Positions 9,505 through 16,949 of a stretch of DNA of 64,000 bases are shown one piece after another; within the stretch, counting starts at the first letter, position 1; each line of letters opens with the position of its first letter. The position numbers and the translations under genes were made by a program. This DNA comes from Clostridium sp. UBA701 (GTDB taxonomy: Bacteria; Bacillota; Clostridia; Clostridiales; Clostridiaceae), in assembly GCA_002298125.1 (NCBI GenBank), contig DBMJ01000015.1, positions 124,001-188,000 of the forward strand. The letters run 5' to 3'. The notes beneath the pieces were generated by a model. It searched no databases. It was not told the origin of the DNA and saw only the letters and a program-made list of their open reading frames with translations.

Positions 9505-11004
9505 ATGAACATAAGCAGGAATAGTAATTCAAACTTTTTATCCGAAAGAAATCTAACTATGCTCGTGGATTTTTACGAGCTTACTATGGCCAACGGCTAT
9601 CTTGATAATAACGTAGGCAATACCATAGCTTATTTTGATATGTTCTTTAGAAGAGTGCCTGACGGAGGAGGTTACTGTATAATGGCTGGCGTACAGCAGT
9701 TATTAGAGTATATCTCAAATCTTAAATTTACTGAGGAAGATATCGAATATCTAAGGGGTAAAAACCTTTTTTCCGAAGAATTTCTTAAATACTTAGAAAA
9801 CTTTAAGTTTTGCTGCGATATATGGGCTATCCCTGAGGGATATCCTGTTTTCCCAAATGAGCCACTAATAACAGTAAGAGGTCCAATTATTCAGGCTCAA
9901 TTTATAGAAACAATGATTTTACTTACTATAAATCATCAAACCCTAATTGCCACCAAAGCGAATAGAATATGCCGTGCTGCACAGCATAGACCTGTTATGG
10001 AATTTGGTTCAAGGCGTGCTCAAGGATATGATGGAGCTATCTATGGTGCAAGAGCAGCTGTAATTGGCGGATGTTCTTCTACAGCCTGTACAATTGCAGA
10101 TGAGCTTTTTAACATTCCTGCAGTGGGTACCATGGCTCATAGCTGGGTACAATTATTTCCTACTGAATATGATTCTTTTGCAGCTTGGGCTAGAACTTAC
10201 CCAAACAATTGTACACTACTTATCGATACCTATAACGTACTAAAATCTGGACTTCCAAATGCAGTTAGAGTATTCGATGAGATATTAAAACCCATGGGAC
10301 ATCGTCCAAAGGGTGTTAGGATTGACAGTGGTGATATAACCTATCTAACTCAAAAGACCAGGGCTTACCTTGATGAGCATGGCTATGACGATGTTAAGAT
10401 AATAGTTTCAAATTCACTTGATGAATATATAATAAGAGACGTACTTACACAAGGAGCGTCTATCGACAGCTTTGGTGTAGGAGAAAGACTTATTACTGCT
10501 AAATCCGAACCAGTTTTTGGAGGAGTTTATAAGCTTGTAGCTATTGAGGAAGAAGGTAAAATTATACCAAAAATTAAGATAAGTGAAAATGAAGAAAAGA
10601 TCACAAATCCTGGTTTTAAGAAAATTTATAGAATCTATGATAAGTATTCTCACAAGTCAATTGCTGATCTTATAACACTTGATGAAGAAGTAATAGATTT
10701 TACAAAGCCGCTGCAAATATTTAATCCAATATATACCTGGAAAAAGAAGCGGCTTAAGAATTATTATGTAGTAGACTTGATGAAAAAAATTGTTGAAGAA
10801 GGTCACCCAATATATGAAAGTCCTTCTGTAACTTGTATAAAGCAACTGGTAAAGGAAGAAACCGCAAAGCTTTGGGATGAGGTATTAAGATTTGATAACC
10901 CCCACAGTTATTATGTGGACTTGTCAAAGGATCTATGGAATTTAAAACAAAATCTATTGGATACCTATAACAGCGATTTTGAGGAAGAAAATGAACAAGG
11001 TTAA
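9505..11004 (+). CDS. pncB: nicotinate phosphoribosyltransferase
   Basis: This 499-residue enzyme joins nicotinate to PRPP to give nicotinate mononucleotide, the entry of the Preiss-Handler NAD salvage route. The sequence opens with LTMLVDFYELTMANGYL and contains MEFGSRRAQGYDGAIYGARAAVIGGCSSTACT (about 170-200), the conserved GTMAHSWVQLF with the phosphorylated His (about 213), and GVRIDSGDITYLTQK, all standard for the family. A GAGGT site lies before the ATG. The 3' end overlaps the next gene by 14 bp, which points to translational coupling. Although a nicotinate-dehydrogenase-like enzyme occurs 40 kb away, nothing links pncB to it; this is ordinary NAD metabolism. Confidence 0.93.
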   Translation: MNISRNSNSNFLSERNLTMLVDFYELTMANGYLDNNVGNTIAYFDMFFRRVPDGGGYCIMAGVQQLLEYISNLKFTEEDIEYLRGKNLFSEEFLKYLENFKFCCDIWAIPEGYPVFPNEPLITVRGPIIQAQFIETMILLTINHQTLIATKANRICRAAQHRPVMEFGSRRAQGYDGAIYGARAAVIGGCSSTACTIADELFNIPAVGTMAHSWVQLFPTEYDSFAAWARTYPNNCTLLIDTYNVLKSGLPNAVRVFDEILKPMGHRPKGVRIDSGDITYLTQKTRAYLDEHGYDDVKIIVSNSLDEYIIRDVLTQGASIDSFGVGERLITAKSEPVFGGVYKLVAIEEEGKIIPKIKISENEEKITNPGFKKIYRIYDKYSHKSIADLITLDEEVIDFTKPLQIFNPIYTWKKKRLKNYYVVDLMKKIVEEGHPIYESPSVTCIKQLVKEETAKLWDEVLRFDNPHSYYVDLSKDLWNLKQNLLDTYNSDFEEENEQG

Positions 11005-11356
11005 ATTAAAAGTTTCTCTAGAAGCCTATGATTACCTTAAAAACTTGCTGGTTAATTCCAAGGATTTTGATTGTTTTAAGATTACCGTCAATTCTAATGG
11101 TTGCTGTCATGATAGAATTACCTTTTGCGCAGATCTGGTTGAAAGTAAGGAGGAGGATGAAGTTCTTGATTGGGTGGAACATATTCCCTTTCTATATTCT
11201 GAAAAGCTTAGCCTTGAGCTCATTAGCATTGAGATTATACTGAGAAATGATAGAGTATTTGCAAAGGTGACTCCTATAAATAAAGAGTCCTACTGTAGCA
11301 GCTGTGCGAAAGGCAGCAGCTGCGGCAGTGGCTGTATGAAATGCAAAAATTCTTAA
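10991..11356 (+). CDS. HesB/IscA-like small protein with cysteine-rich tail
   Basis: The ATG at 10991 is preferred over an in-frame TTG at 10979, because GAGGAAG lies just before it; this gives 121 residues overlapping pncB by 14 bp. The body (LKVSLEAYDYLKNLLV, then FKITVNSNGCCHDRITF) looks like the HesB/IscA fold, whose clostridial relatives include selenoproteins with a redox pair at the position of the Cys-Cys here (about 38-39). The C terminus has a tail CSSCAKGSSCGSGCMKC with five cysteines spaced for metal or cluster binding. No Sec-encoding TGA is needed, as both positions are Cys. The function is unproven; a redox or Fe-S/metal-handling role is inferred. Confidence 0.7.
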   Translation: MNKVKLKVSLEAYDYLKNLLVNSKDFDCFKITVNSNGCCHDRITFCADLVESKEEDEVLDWVEHIPFLYSEKLSLELISIEIILRNDRVFAKVTPINKESYCSSCAKGSSCGSGCMKCKNS

Positions 11357-11374
11357 ACTTATATTAAAAGTAAT

Positions 11375-11408
11375 AGAGTCGCTTGCCTATTAAGAGGAAA
11401 GCGACTCT
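11375..11408. terminator. bidirectional terminator between the HesB-like gene and ndk
   Basis: A 10-bp perfect stem AGAGTCGCTT / AAGCGACTCT followed by TTTT on the plus strand. It lies between two convergent genes. Confidence 0.8.
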
Positions 11409-11412
11409 TTTA

Positions 11413-11823
11413 CTAATTGTTATTTTGGGGAAACCAAAGCTTAATTTCCCTATTTGCACTCAAAGTAGAATCAGAGGCATGAACTAAATTTCTAGTTTTA
11501 TCACAGCCATAAGTCCCTCTTATAGATCCATTCTCAGCTATTAGGGGATCCTTATCTCCATTAATCTTTCTTACGAGCTCCACTGCATTTTCTCCGGATA
11601 AAACCATAGCGCATACCAAGCCTTCTGTTAAATAATCAATAAGCTTTGTATAAAAGAGTTTATCCCTATGCTCCTCATAATGTGCTTCTGCTAAACTCTT
11701 AGTGGGTTTTATTAAACTTAAAGCCTCTATATTTAATCCTCGTCTCTCGTAAAAAGATATTATTTCGCCTATTAGTTTTCTTTCAACGCCGTCAGGCTTA
11801 ATTAAAACCAAAGTTCTTTCCAA
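11413..11823 (-). CDS. ndk: nucleoside diphosphate kinase
   Basis: At 136 residues it matches the family length. It begins ERTLVLIKPDGVERKLIGEII and carries NGSIRGTYG and the active-site NLVHASDS, whose His takes the phosphate from one NTP and passes it to an NDP. It balances cytoplasmic nucleotide triphosphate pools. GAAGGGA precedes the ATG. It is monocistronic between two terminators. Confidence 0.95.
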   Translation of the reverse strand: MERTLVLIKPDGVERKLIGEIISFYERRGLNIEALSLIKPTKSLAEAHYEEHRDKLFYTKLIDYLTEGLVCAMVLSGENAVELVRKINGDKDPLIAENGSIRGTYGCDKTRNLVHASDSTLSANREIKLWFPQNNN

Positions 11824-11891
11824 TTAATAATCATCCCTTCTAGTATTATTCGCACCTTAATTGCTACCCACATATATATTGCTATAGATTA

Positions 11892-11923
11892 TTTAAGACT
11901 CTAAGTTAACTTAGAGTCTTAAA
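11892..11923 (-). terminator. terminator of the small orphan gene (11928-12131)
   Basis: A perfect 16-bp-arm palindrome, TTTAAGACTCTAAGTT and its complement with no loop bases, located 5 bp after the stop codon. Confidence 0.75.
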
Positions 11924-11927
11924 AATT

Positions 11928-12131
11928 CTACATATATTCTTCCAAATAATCATACTCGTTTAGTGCATCGTATTCATCATACTCGTATACAACCTTCAAA
12001 TTCTTTCCCTTAGCCTTTAGAAGACTTTTAAATGGACACACAACCTCATCATCATGGAATTCATAGAGGGCACATTCCTCAAAACAACTCTCCGCCTTCT
12101 GTGTAGTGGAAAGCAGCGGACATTGGGTCAT
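11928..12131 (-). CDS. small acidic, cysteine-containing protein of unknown function (67 aa)
   Basis: A longer frame reaches 12293, but it would run through a terminator and a promoter. I therefore start at the ATG at 12131, which has a perfect GGAGGAG site. The protein begins MTQCPLLSTTQKAESCFEECALYEF and has a fourth Cys in EVVCPF, a spacing (C-x11-C-x3-C, then C) that could bind a metal or cluster. The C terminus is acidic and Tyr-rich (YEYDEYDALNEYDYLEEY). I do not recognise the family. It has its own promoter (12198-12226) and terminator, so it is a real single-gene unit. Confidence 0.6.
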   Translation of the reverse strand: MTQCPLLSTTQKAESCFEECALYEFHDDEVVCPFKSLLKAKGKNLKVVYEYDEYDALNEYDYLEEYM

Positions 12132-12158
12132 ATTCTCCTCCCCCTCCCCTTTTGGTAT

Positions 12159-12191
12159 AATAATGTGAAAATTTATTAATTTCACATTATT
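12159..12191 (-). promoter_or_regulatory. 12-bp inverted repeat at the predicted transcription start of the orphan gene
   Basis: AATAATGTGAAA and TTTCACATTATT are exact complements separated by nine bases. The right edge falls on the +1 predicted from the promoter at 12198-12226, so it could be an operator or a 5'-end mRNA hairpin. The TGTGA/TCACA halves are too far apart (13 bp) for a CRP- or Rex-type site. Confidence 0.55.
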
Positions 12192-12197
12192 ACATCT

Positions 12198-12226
12198 ATT
12201 ATATAGATATGTATAAAAAAATACAA
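12198..12226 (-). promoter_or_regulatory. sigma-A promoter for the 67-aa orphan gene
   Basis: On the minus strand TTGTAT (12226-12221), a 17-bp spacer and TATAAT (12203-12198). The -35 overlaps the terminator of the upstream DUF4430 gene. Confidence 0.6.
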
Positions 12227-12254
12227 TAGGTAAGATAAAAATCTTACCTATTGT
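12223..12254 (-). terminator. terminator of the cobalamin-riboswitch operon
   Basis: 14-bp perfect arms ACAATAGGTAAGAT / ATCTTACCTATTGT with an AAAA loop, followed on the minus strand by a run of U. It ends the two-gene DUF4430 operon. Confidence 0.85.
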
Positions 12255-12276
12255 AGCAACATTTACTATTTTCAAC

Positions 12277-12882
12277 TTATTGACTAATGCCATCAGCTAA
12301 ATACTTCCACTCTATTTTGTCTCCAGCCTTGGGCTTGTATGAATCGCAGCCTACTGGAGGCTTAACTCCATTTACATAATAACACCAGCCACTGCTGGGT
12401 CCATTATCCTTTTCTCTTAAGCCATTGATACTGGAGAAATATCCTCCATCAGATCTACTCTTAATTCCCTTGCTCTGTAAAAAACCTAGGGTTAAATCAT
12501 AAACACTATTATCTTTTAATTCCAAGGAGCCTTCTGCTATAGTAGTGTTAGAAATAATGTCTATAATTACTATCTTAACGGAAGCTTTAGAAGGCTGCAC
12601 TTCCTTTTTGGTCTTATCCTCAACAGTTTTGTTACTGTCCTTTTTTTCCGTTTGCGATGGGGACACAGTATTTTGGTTATTGCTGGTATTATCCTTGGCT
12701 TTTTCCAACTCTGATGGTGCTTTCTCTTGGGTTTTTGTGTTATTAGCTTGATCTTGCACCTTTTGCTGTTCAATGCTCTTCTCTACAGTTTTTTGTGCAT
12801 AAATGCTTTGAATTCTTGAAGCTGCAATATAACTAATTATTGCAATTACTACTGCTAAAACCACAGCAATTCTTTTTTTCAT
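12277..12882 (-). CDS. exported or membrane-anchored DUF4430 (transcobalamin C-domain-like) protein
   Basis: This 201-residue protein has an N-terminal hydrophobic helix (residues 4-21) acting as signal or anchor. A Lys/Glu/Asn/Ser/Thr-rich linker (about 30-97) is followed by one DUF4430 domain (about 100-198) ending GWCYYVNGVKPPVGCDSYKPKAGDKIEWKYL. DUF4430 is the domain found as the C-terminal, ligand-contacting part of animal transcobalamin and intrinsic factor. It follows the larger DUF4430 protein by 12 bp and shares its cobalamin riboswitch, so it is probably a membrane-proximal corrinoid-binding partner. The start has GAGGAG upstream. Binding of cobalamin is inferred from fold plus regulation, not from residues. 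Confidence 0.75.
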   Translation of the reverse strand: MKKRIAVVLAVVIAIISYIAASRIQSIYAQKTVEKSIEQQKVQDQANNTKTQEKAPSELEKAKDNTSNNQNTVSPSQTEKKDSNKTVEDKTKKEVQPSKASVKIVIIDIISNTTIAEGSLELKDNSVYDLTLGFLQSKGIKSRSDGGYFSSINGLREKDNGPSSGWCYYVNGVKPPVGCDSYKPKAGDKIEWKYLADGISQ

Positions 12883-12894
12883 ATAATCTCCTCT

Positions 12895-14634
12895 TTACTT
12901 TTTAGCTGAAACAGTATCTTGCCTAACTATAAAAATACCTAAAGTGATAAGAATTAAAGCTGAAACTATAAGGAAAGTGTAGTCTACTGTTCTCCCTGTA
13001 GCTGGTAAAAGCTTATAGGGCTTAAGAGATTCAACGTTAGTATTTATAGCATAATAATTGAAACTTCCCTTTGAATAATATTGTTCCACAGACATAAGTG
13101 CTCTTGCTGCCTGTTCAGTAGCTAAAGCATTATCTGCACCCTTTAGCATATGGGTAAATTGGCCATTGGTGCCTTTAAAGCTCATTAGTGCAGATATTAA
13201 ATCTCCACCATTTTTAGTAAAGTCCACTGACATAGGGTCAATGCCTAAAGAGCATAATGCAACTATAGCAAAGGATGAACTTTCTGAAAAAATCCCATAT
13301 TCATCTTGTAAATACCCCCCATCTATTTGCCTTAGAGATAAGGTCCTTACTGCATTATCTACTACTTCTTTCACATTAGCTTCAATATAATAGGGTGCTA
13401 ATGAGGATATTACCATAGCAGTTACATCTGGATTAATAGTCTTGTTAAATACACTCCAACCAGTTAAGGTATTATTTTTGTCATCCTTAACCTCTACCTT
13501 ATGGGATAAAATATATTGAATTAACTGAGATTCCTTCATATTGTATTTTTCTTTTAGCTTTAATTCATGGTTTAAAATTAAGGCCATAGCAGCTTCATTT
13601 ACTGTAAACTTGTTAATATCCTTGTTAAATAACTCCTTAACTAGGTCCTTACCTACAAAGTCATAAGGATTGTAACCACAGGCTATAGTTCCGAAAATAA
13701 GCTTTTCTAAATCTGCTCCACTATATTCACTAAGTCCATTTTTGCTTATATCCTTTGCATACTCTTTTAGAAAGGTATCATCTGGTTTAATTCCCCTCCT
13801 GCTTAGTGTGAAGGCTGTCCATGGGTCTGTTTTTGCTTGCTTTAAATAATTGAAGGTATCGTTTTCTGCACTTTTAATTTCACTGAAAGTATATTTCTTA
13901 GTTTCACCAGGCTTCACAACTATTGTGTAGTCTTTGCTTGGTGAGGTTACATTATCTATAATAAAGCTTCCACTTTCAGAAACTACCTTGGGTAATCCAT
14001 CACTTTCATAGCCATAAATCTTATAATTGTGGGTCCCTTTAGGCAAACCAGAAACTGTTATACTTCCATTGCTATCTGTAGTATATTTAATTCCATCAAT
14101 GTCAATTGTTACATTTTTAATAAGCGCTTCTTTTTCATCCCAGGTTTTGTCAGCTATAGTCAATTTGAATGCTTCATTTTCTTGAACAACCTTTGGTGAA
14201 AATATCAGTTTCTTGGCAATATTTATATTGCTCCAATCGCAATAATATATTACTACTTCGTTTATTTTTGATAAGTCCACAGCTTGTGTGTTATCAAGTA
14301 TTGCACCTTGTTCCATATAACTGTCACTTTTAAAATAATACATCCAAGCTTTGCTAGCATCACTATTAAGACTATTAATACTCCTTACGTCAGGGCCATA
14401 AAGGCCTATAGGTATATCATAGGGGATTGCCTTTTCAGTTAGCAGTTTTTTTAAGCCCTCATAGGCATTAGGTGCATTTACTATGCCTTGTGCTATGGTA
14501 CCATTTAGCCCCTCTACTCTTATATTGATGTCATAATTTTGTCCTTCAGCCTTAGCTACTGAAGCAACAGTATTTAAAGTTACAGTAAACACCATCAAAA
14601 AGGCTGTGAATAATACTAATATTTTCTTTTTCAT
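12895..14634 (-). CDS. LPXTG-anchored transcobalamin/intrinsic-factor-like protein
   Basis: From the ATG at 14634 (GGAGGA site) this has 579 residues. The frame continues upstream, but only into the riboswitch. Order: signal peptide 1-30; a DUF4430-type domain 33-132 (IRVEGLNGTIAQG, KAWMYYFKSD); an Ig-like beta domain about 140-230; an alpha/alpha-barrel segment about 260-525 with repeats such as LSLRQIDGGYLQDEYGIFSESSSFAIVALCSLGIDP; a sorting signal LPATG (543-547), a hydrophobic helix and a short charged tail. Animal cobalamin carriers combine the same two folds in the opposite order. With the cobalamin riboswitch in front, capture of corrinoids at the cell wall is a strong inference. A related domain in a generic adhesin is the alternative. 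Confidence 0.8.
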   Translation of the reverse strand: MKKKILVLFTAFLMVFTVTLNTVASVAKAEGQNYDINIRVEGLNGTIAQGIVNAPNAYEGLKKLLTEKAIPYDIPIGLYGPDVRSINSLNSDASKAWMYYFKSDSYMEQGAILDNTQAVDLSKINEVVIYYCDWSNINIAKKLIFSPKVVQENEAFKLTIADKTWDEKEALIKNVTIDIDGIKYTTDSNGSITVSGLPKGTHNYKIYGYESDGLPKVVSESGSFIIDNVTSPSKDYTIVVKPGETKKYTFSEIKSAENDTFNYLKQAKTDPWTAFTLSRRGIKPDDTFLKEYAKDISKNGLSEYSGADLEKLIFGTIACGYNPYDFVGKDLVKELFNKDINKFTVNEAAMALILNHELKLKEKYNMKESQLIQYILSHKVEVKDDKNNTLTGWSVFNKTINPDVTAMVISSLAPYYIEANVKEVVDNAVRTLSLRQIDGGYLQDEYGIFSESSSFAIVALCSLGIDPMSVDFTKNGGDLISALMSFKGTNGQFTHMLKGADNALATEQAARALMSVEQYYSKGSFNYYAINTNVESLKPYKLLPATGRTVDYTFLIVSALILITLGIFIVRQDTVSAKK

Positions 14635-14667
14635 TATTTGTCCTCCCATTATAATATAAAATAAAAA

Positions 14668-14690
14668 ACCAGACCTATAAAAAGTCTGGT
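14668..14690 (-). terminator. intrinsic terminator of the cobalamin riboswitch expression platform
   Basis: On the minus strand ACCAGAC / GTCTGGT arms around a nine-base loop, followed directly by six U. It lies between the aptamer and the ribosome site of the first DUF4430 gene. A second small hairpin (14691-14709) precedes it and may be part of the switch. Confidence 0.75.
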
Positions 14691-14743
14691 AAAGATCTGC
14701 AAAATCTTTGCCTTCCCTCCGAAGGTAGAATAATTTAACACTC

Positions 14744-14880
14744 CTCTGCACAGGATATCCTGACTTCACTTCATTCTCCAGACACCCTTCCCTGATTACT
14801 CAAGTGGTTATGTGTCCTTTGTCCATGATACAGTAGCGGGGGCTGTTGTGGATTCTAACCACATTCCCCTGAAACAGAGT
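14744..14880 (-). promoter_or_regulatory. cobalamin (B12) riboswitch aptamer
   Basis: Read on the minus strand, the segment contains the conserved core GCCCCCGCTACTGT near the middle (around 14833-14846). Before it stands an AATGTGGT segment, and after it AATCAGGGAAGGGTG. The B12 box AAGTCAGGATATCCTG stands near the 3' end (about 14750-14765). It precedes a U-tailed terminator and two exported genes, so bound cobalamin should switch transcription off. Edges are approximate. Confidence 0.88.
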
Positions 14881-14947
14881 ACTATTTAATTGTACAAGAT
14901 AATAATAGCATTAATAGCAATAAAAATCAATCACATCACTATGATTA

Positions 14948-15550
14948 TCAGTGGATTTTTAGTAGGTCAATAAAGTCTTTGATTATTAGAGCGGTAAAGC
15001 CCCATATAACATGACCATCATACTGGTAAAAGTATTCTGGCAGTATGCCCCTACTAAACTTATAATTCCTGCCTCCTCTAATGAGATGATATGGAAAATC
15101 CTCCTTTAAGGTTGGCCCAATAGGCAGCTCATAGAGTATAGGTTTTTCCTTCATAAAATAGCTAAGTGGAACTGTAAATATCTCCTCTACCTCCTGTGGG
15201 TTGCAAATAATTTTCCCTGATTTTACCCTGCCCACATATGGGTATATTATCGAATTATAAGGGCTCACTAAATAATTCATAGGTCCTATGTAATCTATGT
15301 CATCTCTCTTTAGCCCTAATTCCTCGTGAACCTCTCTTATTGCTGTTTGCAAAGGCTCTTCATTAGACTCAACTTTTCCTCCAGGAAGACACACATCACC
15401 AGGCTGATTTCTCAAATTTCCAGATCTTACCTCAAACACAATGCTATCAGTGCCTCCTATATTTTTTATTAGTATAAATACGGAACTCTTTTTAAAACTT
15501 CCTATGATTTCAGGACTTCTATCTATAAATATGTCTTCTAAACTTTTCAA
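14948..15550 (-). CDS. Nudix hydrolase, CoA pyrophosphatase (NudL/YeaB) type
   Basis: The 200-residue protein has a full Nudix box, GGKVESNEEPLQTAIREVHEELGL (about 76-99). Just before it stands RSGNLRNQPGDVCLP, matching the extra motif (LRxHxGQxxFPGG) typical of CoA-diphosphatases. It probably hydrolyses CoA or oxidised CoA to phosphopantetheine and 3',5'-ADP. The start is TTG at 15550, set by an AGGAGGA site seven bases upstream. It is transcribed towards the riboswitch but ends before it; no functional link is implied. Confidence 0.85.
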   Translation of the reverse strand: MKSLEDIFIDRSPEIIGSFKKSSVFILIKNIGGTDSIVFEVRSGNLRNQPGDVCLPGGKVESNEEPLQTAIREVHEELGLKRDDIDYIGPMNYLVSPYNSIIYPYVGRVKSGKIICNPQEVEEIFTVPLSYFMKEKPILYELPIGPTLKEDFPYHLIRGGRNYKFSRGILPEYFYQYDGHVIWGFTALIIKDFIDLLKIH

Positions 15551-15696
15551 ATCAGAATCCTCCTATAACATTTTGCAGTTGCATTAAATCATAGATTTAT
15601 AATAACATAAGTATGTACTCTGTGATTAAGATAAAAATTAATTTTTCTATACCCCAGCTGAAAGGATGTGAAAAACCAGGTTAAAAACTGGTCACT

Positions 15697-16914
15697 ATGA
15701 AATTAAAAAGAATGCTTACTCTATTTATTTTAATTATGGCAATTATGCTATCTTCTACTAAGGTACTGGCAGAAAATAATATTCCAAAACCCAGTGCTGA
15801 AGGAGCTATTGTAGTTGATGTAGATTCAAAGGATATCCTTTTTATAAAAAACCCTGATAAGAGATTATATCCTGCTAGTACAACAAAATTATTAACAGCC
15901 ATTCTCTTAGCTGAGAATAAAAAACCTGGGTATATTCTTACTTATAGCTCTGCTGCTGCTTCTCAAGAACCCTTTATACTTGGCTTAAAGCCTGGCACAA
16001 AGATAACTGCAGAAGAGGCTATGGATGCAATGCTGCTGTATTCTGCAAATGACATTGCTTATATGATAGGTGAAAATTTAGGTGTTAGTAAAGAAGGCTT
16101 TGCTGCTATGATGAATTCTAAAATACAAAGCTTAAAGCTCAGTAATACCCATTTTGTTACTGCCAATGGACTCCATGATGATAATCATTTTACCTCAGCT
16201 TATGACCTATCAGTTATTGCAAGGGAGGCCTATAAATACCCTTGGATAATGAATACACTTAAAAAAACATCATCACAGATAAAATTGGATAATAATACGG
16301 TTATAGCGCTTGAGAATAGAAATAAACTGCTTAATAAGGACGGTAATGTAGGAGGAAAGACTGGCTTTACTACACCAGCAGGCAGATGCTTGGTATCTTA
16401 CTATGAAAGAGATGGCCGCAGATTAGTTGGAGTTGTTTTAAAATCTGAAAAGGATTCTGAGGACAAAATGCTCTTTAAAGACATGGAAGATATAATAAAT
16501 TATTCTTATAATCTTAAAAAAACTACTCTTTACAGTAGCGGCAAGGCAATTAAGGATTATAGGTTAAGTTATAAGCTTTTCAACTTCTTTGGTCCTGAAA
16601 AAGAAATAAATACATCCTTATATACTGACAAGGATGTACAGGTCTATGAATCTTCTGATAATAGAAATATACACATAGAGCCGCTTAAAATAAACCCCTT
16701 TAACATCAAAAAGAATACTCCAGTTGCAAAATTATTTGTAGATACAAGAGAAAAACAGGCGTGCTATTTCCTATATTCCACTGTAAGCTCTAAAGACATC
16801 CTAAGGAGTAATTTGATTCCTTATAGCTTAGTAACTTTTTTAATCTTGTCACTCATTATATTTTTATATTTTAAATTTAAGAAAGTACCAAAACAAAATA
16901 TTCGCTATAGATAA
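15697..16914 (+). CDS. D-alanyl-D-alanine carboxypeptidase (S11 family, DacF/DacA-like)
   Basis: This 405-residue penicillin-binding protein has a signal peptide (1-26), the catalytic SxxK in YPASTTKLLTAI (about 62-65), SxN in YSANDIAYM (about 115) and KTG in GGKTGFTTPAG (about 222). It trims the terminal D-Ala from stem peptides outside the membrane. A hydrophobic helix near the end (about 368-392, LVTFLILSLIIFLYF) replaces the usual amphipathic anchor, followed by a basic tail. The ATG has no adjacent ribosome site. GAAAGGATG lies about 27 bases upstream, separated by a small hairpin (AACCAGGTT...CTGGT), so initiation may depend on folding of the leader. Confidence 0.88.
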   Translation: MKLKRMLTLFILIMAIMLSSTKVLAENNIPKPSAEGAIVVDVDSKDILFIKNPDKRLYPASTTKLLTAILLAENKKPGYILTYSSAAASQEPFILGLKPGTKITAEEAMDAMLLYSANDIAYMIGENLGVSKEGFAAMMNSKIQSLKLSNTHFVTANGLHDDNHFTSAYDLSVIAREAYKYPWIMNTLKKTSSQIKLDNNTVIALENRNKLLNKDGNVGGKTGFTTPAGRCLVSYYERDGRRLVGVVLKSEKDSEDKMLFKDMEDIINYSYNLKKTTLYSSGKAIKDYRLSYKLFNFFGPEKEINTSLYTDKDVQVYESSDNRNIHIEPLKINPFNIKKNTPVAKLFVDTREKQACYFLYSTVSSKDILRSNLIPYSLVTFLILSLIIFLYFKFKKVPKQNIRYR

Positions 16915-16946
16915 AAGAGTACTCCCATTTTTAGGGAGTACTCTTT
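16914..16946. terminator. bidirectional terminator between the carboxypeptidase and EamA genes
   Basis: 13-bp perfect arms AAAGAGTACTCCC / GGGAGTACTCTTT between convergent genes. Confidence 0.85.
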
Positions 16947-16949
16947 ATA

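Noticed and set aside
9505..11004. Functional link of pncB to the nicotinate-dehydrogenase-like enzyme
   Set aside because: They are 40 kb apart with no shared regulatory site; pncB is standard NAD salvage.
12159..12191. Rex or CRP-type operator
   Set aside because: TGTGA and TCACA halves are 13 bp apart, too far for either family; kept only as an unassigned inverted repeat.
12131..12293. Longer N terminus (121 aa) of the small Cys protein
   Set aside because: It crosses a terminator and the gene's own promoter.
12545..12773. Open frames on both strands inside the linker of the small DUF4430 protein
   Set aside because: They are shadows of a low-complexity Lys/Glu/Ser/Thr linker and have no ribosome site.
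14634..14769. Longer N terminus of the LPXTG DUF4430 protein
   Set aside because: It would translate riboswitch and terminator sequence; the ATG at 14634 has a GGAGGA site and starts a signal peptide.
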